Positions 63,411 through 64,000 of a DNA stretch of 64,000 nucleotides are shown one piece after another. Position 1 is the first letter of the stretch, and every line of letters begins with the position of its first letter. A program made the translations under genes and the position numbers. This DNA is from RPQJ01 sp963754125 (GTDB lineage: Bacteria; Pseudomonadota; Gammaproteobacteria; Steroidobacterales; Steroidobacteraceae), in the NCBI GenBank assembly GCA_963754125.1, contig CAVWEX010000001.1, forward strand, positions 248,001 through 312,000, written 5' to 3'. A model generated the notes under the pieces. It worked only from the letters and a program-made list of their open reading frames with translations, was not told where the DNA came from and made no database searches.

Positions 63411-63999
63411 TCATTCGAGGTTCTGGGGGGCGACCCCGGCGAAGGCCTCGCGGGCCTCGCCGTCGATCGCCGCGAATCGCGCGCGACCGTCCGCAGCCCG
63501 GACGCCGTCCAGGCCCAGCAGGCGGCGCGTGTGCTGCATCGGGTCCTCTGGCGCCGAGAAATCGGCGCGCAGGTAGCTGCCGCCCTGCTCGCAGATGTAC
63601 TCGGCGTAGACCTGCGCACAGACCATGTCGACCATCTGCAGCACGTCGCGGAACACGCCGTTCGCGGCGAGGAACTGCGCGATCTCCTCGCGCAGCACCA
63701 TGAACGTCTCGTAGCCGTCGGCCACCGCGAATGGTCGTGTGGTCCACGTCCGGCCCGTACCAGATCTCCCGCAGCACGCCCGTGTTGGCCTCGCGGTCCC
63801 AGACCCAGCGCGTCATGAGCGGAAAGCGTTCCGGGTCGAGGTTGTGAAGAAGCTCGGCCGCCAGGTCGCGCGTCCAGCGGTGGCGGTCGTCGCGGGGGAA
63901 TACCGCGCAGAACCGGTCAATGCGACCGTCGGTCCCCGACGTGTCGCGGGTGGGCTCGAGCAGCTGCTCCAGCGCCGCGCGCAGTGTCGAGTACGCGGG
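63411..63999 (-). CDS. sHdr-associated hypothetical protein, C-terminal part (cut by right edge, one frame break)
   Basis: The frame runs in from the right edge without a start (PAYSTLRAALEQLLEPTRD, RFCAVFPRDDRHRWTRDLAA). It continues past the internal Met at 63816 (MTRWVWDREANTGVLREIWY). An extra base at 63732 breaks it; removing it gives DHTTFAVADGYETFMVLREE. About 195 residues are visible, helical and acidic. In sHdr operons an unnamed gene precedes hdrC2-hdrB2, and this protein holds that place. Function unknown. Confidence 0.75.
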
Positions 64000-64000
64000 C

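Noticed and set aside
1..64000. Prophage, insertion sequences, tRNA or rRNA genes
   Set aside because: No integrase, transposase, phage structural gene, cloverleaf or rRNA-like conserved stretch noticed; a scan with dedicated models was not possible.

Overview
The window is high-GC (roughly two thirds or more G+C) bacterial chromosome with no rRNA, tRNA, phage, insertion sequence or CRISPR array that I can see. Several features point to an aerobic gammaproteobacterium: two TonB-dependent receptors, an OmpA protein with a TSP3 linker, DUF1302/DUF1329 envelope proteins, much acyl-CoA metabolism and an sHdr/LbpA locus. It is perhaps of the Steroidobacter/Nevskia/Woeseia kind; that placement is inference. 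At least 18 reading-frame breaks interrupt otherwise intact genes. Most are repaired by removing one base, so I treat these loci as intact genes in an insertion-error-prone sequence, not as pseudogenes.

Layout. 1-8.6 kb: end of an OmpA gene, a palindrome-rich gap, a TonB receptor followed by a TPR-sulfotransferase gene, and a second TPR-sulfotransferase gene facing it. 8.7-16.9 kb: methyltransferase, double-DTG aspartyl protease, alanine dehydrogenase, SDR, dienoyl-CoA isomerase-like protein, two inverted intergenic repeats, FadD and a cyclophilin. 17.0-21.1 kb: a tight four-gene operon (S51-like Ser hydrolase, Fes-like esterase, ATP-grasp ligase, second esterase) that matches no named system I know. 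21.1-27.9 kb: crotonase, DUF1840, small membrane protein, then Dcp facing an M48 lipoprotein/oligopeptidase B pair. 28.4-34.0 kb: second TonB receptor followed by a TPR-2OG oxygenase and an alpha/beta hydrolase. 34.1-43.3 kb: old yellow enzyme, a hypothetical gene, and a DUF1302-DUF1329-YCF48-RND envelope operon. 43.6-54.1 kb: acyl-CoA dehydrogenase/TetR pair divergent from an operon ordered like the acyclic-terpene atu genes (SDR, carboxylase beta, acyl-CoA dehydrogenase, hydratase, carboxylase alpha), extended by a BKACE enzyme and an SMP-30-like protein. 54.1-60.3 kb: a 38-residue membrane protein, LysR, NnrU, hydrolase, a cytochrome c fused to a barrel-like domain, a secreted endonuclease/phosphatase-fold protein and a flavin-fold protein. 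60.3-64 kb: ArsR regulator, LbpA, HdrB, HdrC and two accessory proteins, the last running off the right edge.

How it fits together: the central theme is uptake and beta-oxidation-type breakdown of branched or hydrophobic acyl compounds (FadD, acyl-CoA dehydrogenases, hydratases, biotin carboxylase, BKACE), with envelope machinery nearby. Two TonB receptors each travel with a TPR protein carrying a modifying enzyme domain. The right end suggests lipoate-based sulfur oxidation under a persulfide-sensing repressor. Best candidates for undescribed biology are the ATP-grasp/esterase operon at 16991-21064 and the receptor/TPR-modifier pairs.
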